DNA of 30,982 nt, from positions 1-30,982 of the forward strand of contig CAYRLE010000027.1 in the NCBI GenBank assembly GCA_964425105.1, in the 5' to 3' direction. A model generated the notes under the pieces. That model saw nothing but the letters and a program-made list of their open reading frames with translations. It had not been told where the DNA came from and made no database searches. Numbering within the stretch: the stretch's first letter is position 1; every line of letters begins with the position of its first letter. The translations under genes were made by a program, and so were the position numbers. Source of the stretch: S012-109 sp964425105. GTDB taxonomy: Bacteria > Pseudomonadota > Gammaproteobacteria > SZUA-140. Positions 16,597-25,796 of the stretch are shown piece after piece.

Positions 16597-18040
16597 GACA
16601 GCAGTGTGGATGGCAGGCATTGCCCTGGCGGCAGGCCTGGGCGGTGGTTACTGGCTGGCGCAGCGCGGCGCGGCGCCTGTCGCGCCTGAGGGGGCAGCGC
16701 AGCAGGCAGAGGCCAAAAAGCCCCTCTATTACCGCCACCCCATGAATCCTTCCGTCACCTCGCCGGTGCCGACCAAGGACGAGATGGGCATGGACTATGT
16801 GCCGGTCTATGCCGATGGCGCCAGCGCCGCCATGGAGCCGGCAGGCACGGTGAAGATCGACCCGGTAACGGTGCAGAACATCGGGGTGCGCACAGCGCGG
16901 GTGGATCGCCGCAGCCTGTCGCGCAGCCTGCGCACCGTGGGCCGTGTCGGTTTCGATGAGGAGCACTTGGCGCGCCTCCATCCCAAGGTGGAGGGCTGGA
17001 TTGAGAAGATGCGCGTGGACAAGACTGGCGAGCAGGTGAAGAAGAATGAGATCCTGCTGAGTATCTATGCGCCCCAGCTGGTGTCCAGCCAGGAAGAATA
17101 TTTGCTGGCCCTGCAGAACCGCAAGGTGCTGGCCAACAGTCCCTTCGAGGATATCCGCCGCGGTGCCATGGAGCTGGTGCAGTCGTCTCGGGAGCGCCTC
17201 GAACTGCTGGATATGGCGGAGCATCAGATCCGTGAACTGGAGAAGAGCGGCAAGATCAAGAAGTATGTCCATATCCACTCGCCCTTCGACGGCGTGATCA
17301 TCAAGGTGGGTGCGCGCGAGGGTCAGTTCGTCACGCCGCGGACGGAACTCTATAGCATTGCCGACCTGTCGCAGGTCTGGGTCTATGTGGATGTCTTCGA
17401 GGACGAACTGCCCTGGGTGCAGGTAGGTGACGAGGCGGAGATGGCGGTGGCCGCCGTGCCCGGCCGCACCTTCCGTGGCAAGATCACCTATATCTATCCC
17501 TACTTCGAGTCCAAGACCCGCACCGTCAAGGTACGCATGGAGTTCGACAACCGCCACGGCCTGCTCAAGCCCGAGATGTTCGCCGACGTGACCATCCATG
17601 CCGGGCGTCAGATCGATGCCGTGGTGGTGCCGGAGGAGGCCATCGTGCGTTCCGGCAGCCGCGAGCTGGTGTTCGTGGTGCGCGCCCCCGGCAAGTTCGA
17701 GCCCCGCGTGGTCGAGGTGGGGGTGAGCAGTGGCGGCATGACTCAGATTCTCAGCGGCGTGCAGCCAGGCGAGGAGGTGGTCACTTCGGCCCAGTTCCTC
17801 ATCGATTCCGAATCCAAGCTGCGCGAGGCCACTGCCAAGATGCTGAAATCGGCAGGCAAGGGTGATGACCGGCAGGCACCTGCCACGGCTGCGGACCACG
17901 GCGCCATGGAAGGCATGAACATGGGTGATCAGACCGGCGGCAAGGCCATGGACATGGACCATGGCGCCGCGGCACATGCCCCGCAGCAGGGCATGGCCAT
18001 GCCCATGAACGGCAAGCAGGGAGGCATGCAGCATGATTAA
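16589..18040 (+). CDS. cusB: RND periplasmic adaptor, CusB-like, with metal-binding N-domain and Met/His-rich tail
   Basis: Periplasmic membrane-fusion protein of 483 residues that links the inner-membrane pump to the outer-membrane channel. After an N-terminal anchor (residues 5-24) comes a heavy-metal-binding domain at 46-74, with YYRHPMNPSV and DEMGMDYVPVY, as in CusB-type adaptors. Then come the usual barrel-sandwich, alpha-hairpin (EEYLLALQNRKVL) and beta-barrel domains (VWVYVDVFEDELPWVQVGDE). From about residue 430 to the end is an added tail rich in Met, His and Asp (EGMNMG, MDMDHG, GMAMPMNG), a likely soft-metal site for Cu(I) or Ag(I). In E. coli that role is played by a separate protein, CusF. 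Overlaps cusC and cusA by eight bases each. Confidence 0.92.
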   Translation: MNKTAVWMAGIALAAGLGGGYWLAQRGAAPVAPEGAAQQAEAKKPLYYRHPMNPSVTSPVPTKDEMGMDYVPVYADGASAAMEPAGTVKIDPVTVQNIGVRTARVDRRSLSRSLRTVGRVGFDEEHLARLHPKVEGWIEKMRVDKTGEQVKKNEILLSIYAPQLVSSQEEYLLALQNRKVLANSPFEDIRRGAMELVQSSRERLELLDMAEHQIRELEKSGKIKKYVHIHSPFDGVIIKVGAREGQFVTPRTELYSIADLSQVWVYVDVFEDELPWVQVGDEAEMAVAAVPGRTFRGKITYIYPYFESKTRTVKVRMEFDNRHGLLKPEMFADVTIHAGRQIDAVVVPEEAIVRSGSRELVFVVRAPGKFEPRVVEVGVSSGGMTQILSGVQPGEEVVTSAQFLIDSESKLREATAKMLKSAGKGDDRQAPATAADHGAMEGMNMGDQTGGKAMDMDHGAAAHAPQQGMAMPMNGKQGGMQHD

Positions 18041-21000
18041 GGCCATTATCGACGCCTCGCTGCGCAACCGCTTCCTGGTGCTCATCGGCACCCTGCTGGT
18101 GGTGTCCGTGGGCCTGTGGGCGGTGCGCACCATGCCCCTGGACGCCATTCCCGACCTCTCGGATGTCCAGGTGATCGTGTTCACCGAGTTTCCGGGGCAG
18201 GCCCCCCAGGTGGTGGAGGACCAGGTGACCTATCCTCTGACCACCGCCATGCTGGCGGTGCCCTACGCCAAGGTGGTGCGCGGCTATTCCTTCTTCGGTC
18301 TGTCCTTCGTCTACATCATCTTCGAGGATGGCACCGATATGTACTGGGCGCGCTCCAGGGTGCTGGAATCTCTCAATTACGTCAGCGGCCGCCTGCCGGG
18401 GGGGGTGACGCCCACCCTGGGGCCGGACGCCACCGGGGTGGGCTGGGTCTATGAATACGCCCTGGTGGACCACAGCGGCAATCTCGACCTGTCCCAGCTG
18501 CGCTCCATTCAGGACTGGTACCTGCGCTATCCGCTGCAGACGGTGCCCGGCGTGGCCGAGGTGGCCTCGGTGGGCGGCTACGTCAAGCAGTATCAGGTGG
18601 CGGTGGACCCCAATGCCCTGATGGCCTACAACATCCCCCTGGCCAAGGTGCGCCACGCCATCAAGCGCTCCAACAACGACGTGGGCGGGCGCCTCATCGA
18701 GATGGCCGAGACCGAATACATGGTGCGCGGCCGCGGCTATATCAAATCCATCGAGGATCTCAAAGAGATCCCGGTGAGCGTCGACAGCCAGGGCACGCCC
18801 ATCCGCCTCAAGGACGTGGCCACCGTGAAGCTGGGGCCGGAGTTGCGCCGCGGCGTGGTGGAACTCAACGGTGATGGTGAGGTGGCTGCCGGTGTGGTCA
18901 TCATGCGCTTCGGGGAAAATGCCCTGGCCACCATCCGCGGAGTACGCGCCAAGCTGGCAGAACTGGCGGAGGGCCTGCCGGAGGGGGTGGAGATCGTCCC
19001 GGTCTATGACCGCGGCGATCTCATCGAGCGCGCGGTGGACAACCTCAAGGACAAGCTGATCGAGGAGTTCATCGTGGTCAGCCTGATCTGTATGCTGTTC
19101 CTGCTCCATGCCCGCTCGGCGCTGGTGGCCATCGTCGCCCTGCCGGTGGGCATCCTGCTGGCCTTCATTGGCATGCGCTGGCAGGGTATCAATGCCAATA
19201 TCATGTCCCTGGGGGGAATCGCCATCACTATCGGCGCCATGGTGGACGGGGCCATCGTACTCATCGAGAATGCCCACAAACACCTGGAGCGGGCCGGCAA
19301 GGCCCAGGGGGGGGAGTTGACCGTCCTGCAGCGCTGGGCTGCGGTGGCCGATGCCGCCAAGGAAGTGGGGCCGGCGCTGTTCTTCTCGCTGCTCATCATC
19401 ACCGTGTCCTATCTGGCCATCTTCACGCTGCAGGGACAGGAGGGGCGGCTGTTCAGCCCCCTGGCCTTCACCAGCACCTATTCCATGGCCGCCGCCGCCC
19501 TGCTGGCGGTGACCCTGGTGCCGGTGCTCATGGGCTTGTTCATCCGCGGCAAGATCCTCCCCGAGGCGCGCAACCCGGTGAACCGCATCCTGCACACCCT
19601 GCATTCCCCGGCCCTGCGCCTGACCATGCAGTGGCGCAAGCTCACCCTGCTGGTGGCCGTGGTGCTGCTGGCGGTGACGGCCTATCCCCTGGGCAAGCTG
19701 GGCAGCGAATTCATGCCGCCGCTGGACGAGGGGGATATCCTCTACATGCCCACCACCTTTCCCGGCCTGTCCATCACCAAGGCCAAGGAGTTGTTGCAGC
19801 AGACCGACAAGATCCTGCACACCTTTCCCGAGGTGGCCACGGTGTTCGGCAAGGTGGGACGGGCGGAGACCGCCACCGACTCGGCGCCTCTGTCCATGAT
19901 GGAGACGGTGATCCGCCTCAAGCCCCGCGAGCAGTGGCCCGACCCGGAAAAGACCAACAAGGCGCTGATGGCGGAGATGGATCAGGCGATCCGTTTTCCC
20001 GGCCTGGCCAATGCCTGGACCATGCCCATCAAGACCCGCATCGACATGCTCTCCACCGGCATCAAGACGCCCATCGGCATCAAGGTGAGCGGGCCCGACC
20101 TCAATGTCCTGCAGGAGGTGGCCATGTCCATCGAACAGGCCATGAAGACCATTCCCGATACCCTGTCGGCCTTCGGCGACCGGGCGGTGGGCGGCTACTT
20201 CCTGGACTTCGATATCGACCGCGTGGAGGCGGCCCGCTATGGCCTCACCGTGGGCGACGTGCAGGACGTGATCGTGTCCGCAGTGGGCGGCATGAACATC
20301 ACCTACACCGTGGAGGGCCTGGAGCGCTATCCGGTCAACCTGCGTTATCCGCGTGAACTGCGGGACAGCCCCGAGCAGCTGCGCAGGGTGCTGATCCCCA
20401 CGCCCACCGGGGTACAGATCCCGCTGTCCCAGGTGGCGGAGCTGCACCTGCGGCGCGGGGCGCCGGTGATCAAGAGCGAGGATGCCCGCCCCAATGCCTG
20501 GATCTACGTGGACATCAAGACCTCCGATATCGGCGGCTTCGTGGCCCGCGCCAAGGAGGTGCTGGCCCAGCAGGTGAAGATTCCTCCGGGTTATACCGTG
20601 ACCTGGTCGGGGCAGTTCGAGTTTATGGAGCGGGCGGCCAAGCGCCTCAAGGTGGTGATTCCCGCCACCCTGTTGATGATCTTCCTGCTGCTCTACTTCA
20701 ACTTCCGCAATATCGCGGCGCCGGTGGTGGTGATGCTGTCCATCCCCTTCGCCCTTATCGGCGGCATCTGGCTGGTGTACGGTTATGGCTTCAACCTCTC
20801 GGTGGCCGTGGCGGTGGGCTTCATCGCCCTGGCTGGGGTGGCGGCGGAGATCGGCGTGCTGGTGCTGACCTTCATCAACGAGTCCGTCCAGGCGCTGCGC
20901 CATGAACGGGCGCGCAGCGAGGGGGTGTCCACGGACCGGGTGCGCCTCAGCGGTGCCGACATCCAGGAGGCCGTGTTCCAGGGTACCTCGGAGCGCGTGC

Positions 21001-21206
21001 GTCCCATCACCATGACCGCCACCGCGGTGATTGCCGGCCTGGTGCCCATCATGATCGGCAGCGGCACCGGCTCCGAGGTGATGCAGCGCATCGCCGCCCC
21101 CATGGTGGGCGGCATGCTCACCACCACCCTGCTGTCCCTGGTGGTGCTGCCGGTGATCTACGGCCTGATCCTGCAGTGGCAGGAACGGCGCCGCGGGGCT
21201 GCCTGA
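18033..21206 (+). CDS. cusA: Heavy-metal RND efflux transporter, CusA-like (Cu/Ag)
   Basis: Inner-membrane proton antiporter, 1057 residues, of the HME-RND family, which pumps metal ions through the adaptor and channel. Twelve membrane helices in two repeats and two large periplasmic loops fit the family. Proton-relay Asp405 lies in GAMVDGAIVLIENAHK, the same number as in E. coli CusA. The three methionines of the Cu(I)/Ag(I) site line up as Met572 (LYMPTT), Met622 or 623 (LSMMETV) and Met672 (RIDMLSTG). This favours monovalent copper/silver over zinc/cobalt/nickel. Conserved PNAWIYVD and GSGTGSEVMQRIAAPM segments are intact. The start overlaps the cusB stop. Confidence 0.95.
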   Translation: MIKAIIDASLRNRFLVLIGTLLVVSVGLWAVRTMPLDAIPDLSDVQVIVFTEFPGQAPQVVEDQVTYPLTTAMLAVPYAKVVRGYSFFGLSFVYIIFEDGTDMYWARSRVLESLNYVSGRLPGGVTPTLGPDATGVGWVYEYALVDHSGNLDLSQLRSIQDWYLRYPLQTVPGVAEVASVGGYVKQYQVAVDPNALMAYNIPLAKVRHAIKRSNNDVGGRLIEMAETEYMVRGRGYIKSIEDLKEIPVSVDSQGTPIRLKDVATVKLGPELRRGVVELNGDGEVAAGVVIMRFGENALATIRGVRAKLAELAEGLPEGVEIVPVYDRGDLIERAVDNLKDKLIEEFIVVSLICMLFLLHARSALVAIVALPVGILLAFIGMRWQGINANIMSLGGIAITIGAMVDGAIVLIENAHKHLERAGKAQGGELTVLQRWAAVADAAKEVGPALFFSLLIITVSYLAIFTLQGQEGRLFSPLAFTSTYSMAAAALLAVTLVPVLMGLFIRGKILPEARNPVNRILHTLHSPALRLTMQWRKLTLLVAVVLLAVTAYPLGKLGSEFMPPLDEGDILYMPTTFPGLSITKAKELLQQTDKILHTFPEVATVFGKVGRAETATDSAPLSMMETVIRLKPREQWPDPEKTNKALMAEMDQAIRFPGLANAWTMPIKTRIDMLSTGIKTPIGIKVSGPDLNVLQEVAMSIEQAMKTIPDTLSAFGDRAVGGYFLDFDIDRVEAARYGLTVGDVQDVIVSAVGGMNITYTVEGLERYPVNLRYPRELRDSPEQLRRVLIPTPTGVQIPLSQVAELHLRRGAPVIKSEDARPNAWIYVDIKTSDIGGFVARAKEVLAQQVKIPPGYTVTWSGQFEFMERAAKRLKVVIPATLLMIFLLLYFNFRNIAAPVVVMLSIPFALIGGIWLVYGYGFNLSVAVAVGFIALAGVAAEIGVLVLTFINESVQALRHERARSEGVSTDRVRLSGADIQEAVFQGTSERVRPITMTATAVIAGLVPIMIGSGTGSEVMQRIAAPMVGGMLTTTLLSLVVLPVIYGLILQWQERRRGAA

Positions 21207-21233
21207 TGGGCTGGTAGATGACAGTGAAGTAGA

Positions 21234-21286
21234 GTGGGCACCGCCCACCGGGCAGCAGGGGCTTGCCACCATGGTTTTTGGTGGCA
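21234..21286 (+). repeat. Two palindromes between cusA and the PII-like gene
   Basis: The first is GTGGGC-ACC-GCCCAC at 21234-21248, preceded by AGTAGA; it is the same GTAGGGTGGGC-type unit as at 13320. The second is a perfect 8-base stem, TGCCACCA and TGGTGGCA (21264-21271 and 21279-21286), with a seven-base loop. It could act as a weak terminator or as a stabilising hairpin before the PII-like gene, but no T-run follows. Confidence 0.6.
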
Positions 21287-21323
21287 TCGCCCGCCTTAGG
21301 CTAATGCAACAAGGAGAGCAGAC

Positions 21324-21650
21324 ATGGGACTGAGAAAAGTAACCGCCATCATCCGTAAGGACGCCCTGAAGCCGGTGGAGCAGACGCTCCAGGACATGGG
21401 GGTGACGGGCATCAGCGTAACCCAGGTGAAAGGCTACGGCGAATATGCGGACACCTATACCAAGGACTGGCTGGTGTCTCATGCCCGCATCGAGATCTTC
21501 ACCAGCGAGGAACAGGCCGATGTCATCGCCGAGGCCATCATGGGGGCGGCGTATACCGGCGGCGCGGGCGACGGCATCGTGGCCATTTTGCCGGTGGAGA
21601 AGCTCTATCGGATCCGCACCCGGAGTGTGGCAGAGGCAGACGACATCTAG
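21324..21650 (+). CDS. PII-like signalling protein linked to Cus efflux (PII-NG type)
   Basis: A 108-residue member of the PII superfamily, cytosolic and probably trimeric. The fold start (MGLRKVTAIIRKDALKPVEQ, residues 1-20), VKGYG at 35-39 and the B-loop TGGAGDGIV at 78-86 are clear, so the nucleotide site is likely kept. The T-loop is different: between Gly39 and Arg55 it is about five residues shorter than in GlnB/GlnK, reads GEYADTYTKDWLVSHA, and lacks the modified tyrosine context, so it is unlikely to act on ammonium transport or glutamine synthetase. A PII subgroup called PII-NG is known to occur next to CusABC-type genes; this one fits. AAGGAG lies seven bases upstream. The role in metal efflux is unproven. 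Confidence 0.9.
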   Translation: MGLRKVTAIIRKDALKPVEQTLQDMGVTGISVTQVKGYGEYADTYTKDWLVSHARIEIFTSEEQADVIAEAIMGAAYTGGAGDGIVAILPVEKLYRIRTRSVAEADDI

Positions 21651-21768
21651 AGCGAGAGACGCCATCCATGGCCGTTGCCCTTGTGCGGGAGTGAATTCTG
21701 TGGATCATGGTGGGAGGAGGGGATAGACAATCCAGTATTCCGATCGTGAACGATAGGAGGGGCTTGGG

Positions 21769-22530
21769 GTGACAAGAGTGGCTAGGGTTCTTGCCGGATT
21801 TCTGGCCTTGCTGCTGTCCTTGCCTGTGGCTGCCGCATCCTTGAGCGGCCGGGACATCGTGAGCCGGGTGGAGAGTCTCCTCTGGGGCAGGACCAGCGAG
21901 GGCAATTACCAGATGCGGATCACCACCCCTCACTGGCAGCGCACCCTGGAGCTGCAGGTGTGGATGGAACGCCCTGAAAAGACCTTCATCCGCATCCTCG
22001 CCCCGGCCAAGGAGGCTGGCATCGGCTCTTTGCGCATCGGCAACGAGATGTGGAACTACCTGCCCAAGGTGGAGCGCATCATCAAGATCCCGCCTTCCAT
22101 GATGCTGCAACCCTGGATGGGATCGGACTTCACCAATGACGACCTGGTGAAGGAGAGCAGCATCATCGACGACTATACCCACCAGCTGGTGGCCGAGGAG
22201 CAACAGGACGGAGTGGGTGTCTACCGCATCGAGTCCATCCCCAAGCCGGAGGCCGCCGTGGTGTGGGGCAAGCTGGTCTACGAGGTGCGCCGCGAAGATC
22301 TCATTCCCCTGCGGCTGTCCTACTACGATGAACGGGGGCGTCTCATCAAGGTGCTGAGTTTCAGCGAAGTGCGGGAAATGGGTGGTCGCACCCTGCCCAC
22401 CCGCTGGGAGATGCGCCCCATCGCCAAACCCAGGAATTCCACGGTGATCCGCCTGCGCCAGGTGCGCTTCGACCTTCCTATCGACGCCGGGATCTTCACC
22501 CTGCGCAATCTGCGCCGCGGTGGCCCATGA
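21769..22530 (+). CDS. LolA-like outer-membrane lipoprotein-sorting family protein
   Basis: A 253-residue periplasmic protein with a clear signal peptide (MTRVARVLAGFLALLLSLP, cleavage near AAAS at residue 24). The mature part matches the uncharacterised family annotated as outer membrane lipoprotein-sorting protein: DIVSRVESLLWG, WMERPEKTFIRIL, NEMWNYLPKVERIIKIPPSM and WGKLVYEVRREDLIPLRL. These proteins share the open half-barrel of LolA/LolB that shields an acyl chain. The start is GTG 21769, set by AGGAGG eight bases upstream. The last bases overlap the ATPase start (ATGA). As first gene of a four-gene export operon it may receive or deliver the hydrophobic cargo in the periplasm (inference). 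Confidence 0.9.
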   Translation: MTRVARVLAGFLALLLSLPVAAASLSGRDIVSRVESLLWGRTSEGNYQMRITTPHWQRTLELQVWMERPEKTFIRILAPAKEAGIGSLRIGNEMWNYLPKVERIIKIPPSMMLQPWMGSDFTNDDLVKESSIIDDYTHQLVAEEQQDGVGVYRIESIPKPEAAVVWGKLVYEVRREDLIPLRLSYYDERGRLIKVLSFSEVREMGGRTLPTRWEMRPIAKPRNSTVIRLRQVRFDLPIDAGIFTLRNLRRGGP

Positions 22531-23249
22531 GCCTGGTGCGGGTCGAGGGCCTCTCCAAGCGCTACCGCCAGGACAGCATCGCGGTGGATGCCCTGAGCGG
22601 GATCGATCTGCAGGTGGAGGAAGGCGAGTTTCTATCCCTGGTGGGGCCCTCCGGCTCCGGCAAGACCACCCTGCTGAATCTCATCGGCGGCCTGGACAGG
22701 CCCACGGCAGGGCGCATCTGGATCGGAGATCAGGAGATCGGCCGTCTCTCCAGGGGCGCACTGTCGCGCCTGCGGCTGCGGCGCATCGGCTTCATCTTTC
22801 AGGAATACAATCTGATTCCCGTGCTCTCGGCCCTGGAGAACGTGGAGTATGTCATGCTCCTGCAGGGGGTGCCCGGGCGTGAGCGCCGCCAGCGTGCCCT
22901 GGCCATGCTGGAGGAGGTGGGCCTGGCGGGGCTGGCGCAGCGCCGTCCGCCCCAGTTGTCGGGTGGTCAGCAGCAGCGGGTGGCAGTGGCGCGGGCCATC
23001 GTCTCCCGGCCGGCCATCGTGCTGGCCGACGAGCCCACCGCCAACCTGGATTCGGCCAGCGGCGCCGCCCTGCTGGATCTGATGCGCGGTCTCAACGAGC
23101 GCCATGGCGTGACTTTTCTCTTCTCCACCCACGATCCCATGGTCATGGCGCGCGCCAGGCGCATCATCAAGCTCCACGACGGCCACATCGTGGCCGACGA
23201 AATGGCGCAGGTGTTTGATGACGGTCGGACAAAAACACAGGATGGGTAG
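22527..23249 (+). CDS. ABC transporter ATPase, LolD/MacB-like
   Basis: A 240-residue cytosolic ATP-binding subunit. Walker A GPSGSGKTT at 40-48, Q-loop FQEYNLIPVL at 91-100, signature LSGGQQQR at 144-151, Walker B IVLADEPTANLD at 164-175 and the switch His202 in STHDP are all intact. The LolD/MacB subfamily is indicated by the SRLRLRRIGFIFQEYNLIP stretch and by the FtsX-type permease partner next door. It overlaps the LolA-like gene by four bases and is followed 36 bases later by the permease. It powers the mechanical (type VII) ABC complex suggested for this operon. Confidence 0.93.
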   Translation: MSLVRVEGLSKRYRQDSIAVDALSGIDLQVEEGEFLSLVGPSGSGKTTLLNLIGGLDRPTAGRIWIGDQEIGRLSRGALSRLRLRRIGFIFQEYNLIPVLSALENVEYVMLLQGVPGRERRQRALAMLEEVGLAGLAQRRPPQLSGGQQQRVAVARAIVSRPAIVLADEPTANLDSASGAALLDLMRGLNERHGVTFLFSTHDPMVMARARRIIKLHDGHIVADEMAQVFDDGRTKTQDG

Positions 23250-23285
23250 GGCGCGCAGCGCGGTCATCCGCCAAGGACCGCGCAC

Positions 23286-25796
23286 ATGAAACTGCTGCAT
23301 CTCGCCGCCCGCAACGTGCTGCGCAATGCGCGCCGTTCCCTCATCACCCTGGCCTCCATCAGCCTCAGCCTGGCGGCCCTGATCTTCATCTGGGGGTTCA
23401 TCGACGGCATCAACGAGCAGATGATCGACAACAGCACCCGCTATATCTCCGGCCATCTGCAGATTCACCAGCGGGGCTTCCACGAGGATCAGGCCCTCTA
23501 CAAGGCCATGGTCGATGATCCCGAACTGCGCGCCCGCCTGGCAGCCCTGCCCCATGTGGCGGCCCTGGCGCCCCGGGTGGAGGGCAAGGCCCTGCTGAGC
23601 GGCACCGACAAGTCGCGCGCCGTCATGGTGGTGGGTGTGGACCCGGCGCTGGAGGTGGCGGTGACGACCATCGACCGGGCGGTGGCAGCGGGACGCTCTC
23701 TGCGTCCTGGGGACAGCGCCAGCATCCTGCTGGGCGACAAGGCCGCGGCGGCCCTGGGCGTTGGGGTGGGCGACCAGGTGGTGCTCATCACCCAGGCTAT
23801 GGACGGCTCTCTGGGGGCCGGGCGTTACCGGGTAGTGGGGCTGTTCGACAGCGGTATCGATGTGCTGGACGGCAGTTACGTCTTCCTGCCCCTGGAGGCG
23901 GCCCGCGAATTGTTCGCGCTGGAGGAGCGGGCCACCGCCTGGGTGGTGCGCCTGGACCAGCGGGCGCAGGCCGGTGATGTCGCCGGGCGCATGGCCACTT
24001 TGCTGGGGCCGCAGTACGAGGTGCTGGACTGGCCCCGGCTGCTGCCCTCCATGGTGCAGATGGTGCGCTTTCACGAGGCCGTGACCTATGTGGTGCTGCT
24101 CATCGTCCTGGTGGTGGTGGCCATCGGCGTGGGCAATACCCTGCTCATGGCGGTGATGGAGCGCACCCGGGAGTTCGGGGTGATGATGGCCCTGGGGACC
24201 AGCCGTGCCCAGATCATCGGGGTGGTGGTGACGGAGTCGCTGTTGCTGGGGCTGGTCGGGCTGTTGCTGGGCAACGTCCTGGGGGTGGCCGTGACCGAGT
24301 CACTGGGTGAAAGCGGTCTTAACCTGGGGCAATACACGGCGGCCATGGAGACCATGCCGGGCTTGTCCGGCATGGTCTTTCCCCTGGTGCGCTGGGATCA
24401 TGTGGCCTTGCTGTCGCTGCTGGTGTTCCTGATCAGCCTGCTTCCCCCCCTCTATCCCGCCTGGCGCGCCGCCCGCCTGGAGCCGGTGCAGGCCATCCGC
24501 GGCCTGGCGGGCGAGACGCCCTGGTCACCGCGCCGCCGGCCCTTCCGACAGGGAGCGAACAGTGGACGGGTGTTCTGGAAAATCGCCGCCCGCAGCATCC
24601 TGCGCAATCCGCGCCGCGCGCTGCTGACCACCGGCGCCACGGCCTTTGGCCTGGCGGCCTTTCTCTTCCTGTATGCCTTCGCCGACGGTTTCTTCGAACA
24701 GATGATCGGCAATTCCACGGGCTATCTCACGGGGGACCTGCAGGTGGAGCGCCAGGGCTTCCGTGACGAACTGTCGCCTGCGCTGGTCATCGAGGAGCCG
24801 CCGGCTGTGTTGGCGCGTGTGCGCGCCCACCCCGAGGTGCGGGCCGCGGCACCGCGCATCAAGGTCCAGGCCATGGTGAGCAGCCCCACCACCACCGAGC
24901 CATTGCTGCTCCACGGCGTGGTGCCGCAATTGGAACAACAGGTCACGGTTTTGCAGCGGGCCCTGGTGGCGGGGCATTATCTTAGTGAGGACGAGCCGCG
25001 GGGCATCGTGCTGGGCAGCAAGCTGTTGGATAAACTGGGACTGGCGTTGGGGGAGAAACTGGTGGTGACCGTGCAGCTGGCCGATGGCAGCCTGGGCTCG
25101 GCAGCCTATCGCGTGGTGGGTGTCTTCCGCACTGGCAATGAATTGTTCGACGGCACCCTGGGTGTCATCGGCCTGCGACCGGCTCAGAAGTTGATGGGGT
25201 TTTCCCAGGGGGAGGTGTCCACCATTGCGGTGGCGTTGCGCGAGCGGCGCATGGTCGGGGAGGTGGCGGCGGATCTGCGCCGCACCCTGGCAGGCACGCC
25301 CTATGAGGTGCTGAGCTGGGAGCAACTGCTGCCGGTGGTGGTGCAGATGATCGATCTGTCCAAACTGGATTTCTACGTGGTGCTGGGGGTGGTGTTCGCC
25401 GTGGTGGCCATGGGGGTGATGAATACCCTGCTGATGTCGGTGTTGGAGCGTACCCGTGAGTTCGGGGTGATGATGGCGCTGGGGACCCAGCCATGGCAGA
25501 TTCTGCGCATGGTGATCTATGAGTCGGTGATCCTGGGTGTGGCGGGCATCCTGGCGGGGGCGCTGCTGGGCCTGCTGCTGGTGACCTATTATCAAGAGCA
25601 GGGCATGAATCTGGCGGCCTTTGCCGGGGTGACGGAGACCATTCCCGGCATGACGGCAACCGTGTATCCCCTGCTGATGCTGGAGCACGTGTGGCTGCCG
25701 ACCCTGGTGTTGTTTTTCACCGGGCTGCTGGCGGCCCTCTACCCGGCGGCCCGCGCGGCACGCCTGGAACCGGTGCGCGCCATTCGCCATGTCTGA
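23286..25796 (+). CDS. Fused double FtsX/LolC-E-like ABC permease
   Basis: An 836-residue inner-membrane protein made of two full homologous permease units in one chain. Each has an N-terminal helix after an Arg-rich start (LAARNVLRNARRSL at 6-19; IAARSILRNPRRAL near 432), a periplasmic MacB-type domain, and three C-terminal helices. The same motif, RTREFGVMMALGT, occurs at residues 293-305 and 722-734, exactly 429 apart, and each unit ends in YPA(W/A)RAARLEPV(Q/R)AIR. Other LolCDE-type systems use two separate permeases or a homodimer of about 400 residues, so this chain alone could form the whole pair. The ATG has AAGGA nearby. Its end overlaps the barrel gene by eight bases. Confidence 0.93.
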   Translation: MKLLHLAARNVLRNARRSLITLASISLSLAALIFIWGFIDGINEQMIDNSTRYISGHLQIHQRGFHEDQALYKAMVDDPELRARLAALPHVAALAPRVEGKALLSGTDKSRAVMVVGVDPALEVAVTTIDRAVAAGRSLRPGDSASILLGDKAAAALGVGVGDQVVLITQAMDGSLGAGRYRVVGLFDSGIDVLDGSYVFLPLEAARELFALEERATAWVVRLDQRAQAGDVAGRMATLLGPQYEVLDWPRLLPSMVQMVRFHEAVTYVVLLIVLVVVAIGVGNTLLMAVMERTREFGVMMALGTSRAQIIGVVVTESLLLGLVGLLLGNVLGVAVTESLGESGLNLGQYTAAMETMPGLSGMVFPLVRWDHVALLSLLVFLISLLPPLYPAWRAARLEPVQAIRGLAGETPWSPRRRPFRQGANSGRVFWKIAARSILRNPRRALLTTGATAFGLAAFLFLYAFADGFFEQMIGNSTGYLTGDLQVERQGFRDELSPALVIEEPPAVLARVRAHPEVRAAAPRIKVQAMVSSPTTTEPLLLHGVVPQLEQQVTVLQRALVAGHYLSEDEPRGIVLGSKLLDKLGLALGEKLVVTVQLADGSLGSAAYRVVGVFRTGNELFDGTLGVIGLRPAQKLMGFSQGEVSTIAVALRERRMVGEVAADLRRTLAGTPYEVLSWEQLLPVVVQMIDLSKLDFYVVLGVVFAVVAMGVMNTLLMSVLERTREFGVMMALGTQPWQILRMVIYESVILGVAGILAGALLGLLLVTYYQEQGMNLAAFAGVTETIPGMTATVYPLLMLEHVWLPTLVLFFTGLLAALYPAARAARLEPVRAIRHV

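Noticed and set aside
17799..21665. Very long open frame (1288 codons) on the minus strand opposite cusB/cusA
   Set aside because: It is antisense to well-supported cus genes, is full of His, Gly and Gln as expected from GC-rich antisense codons, and has no recognisable domain or ribosome site.
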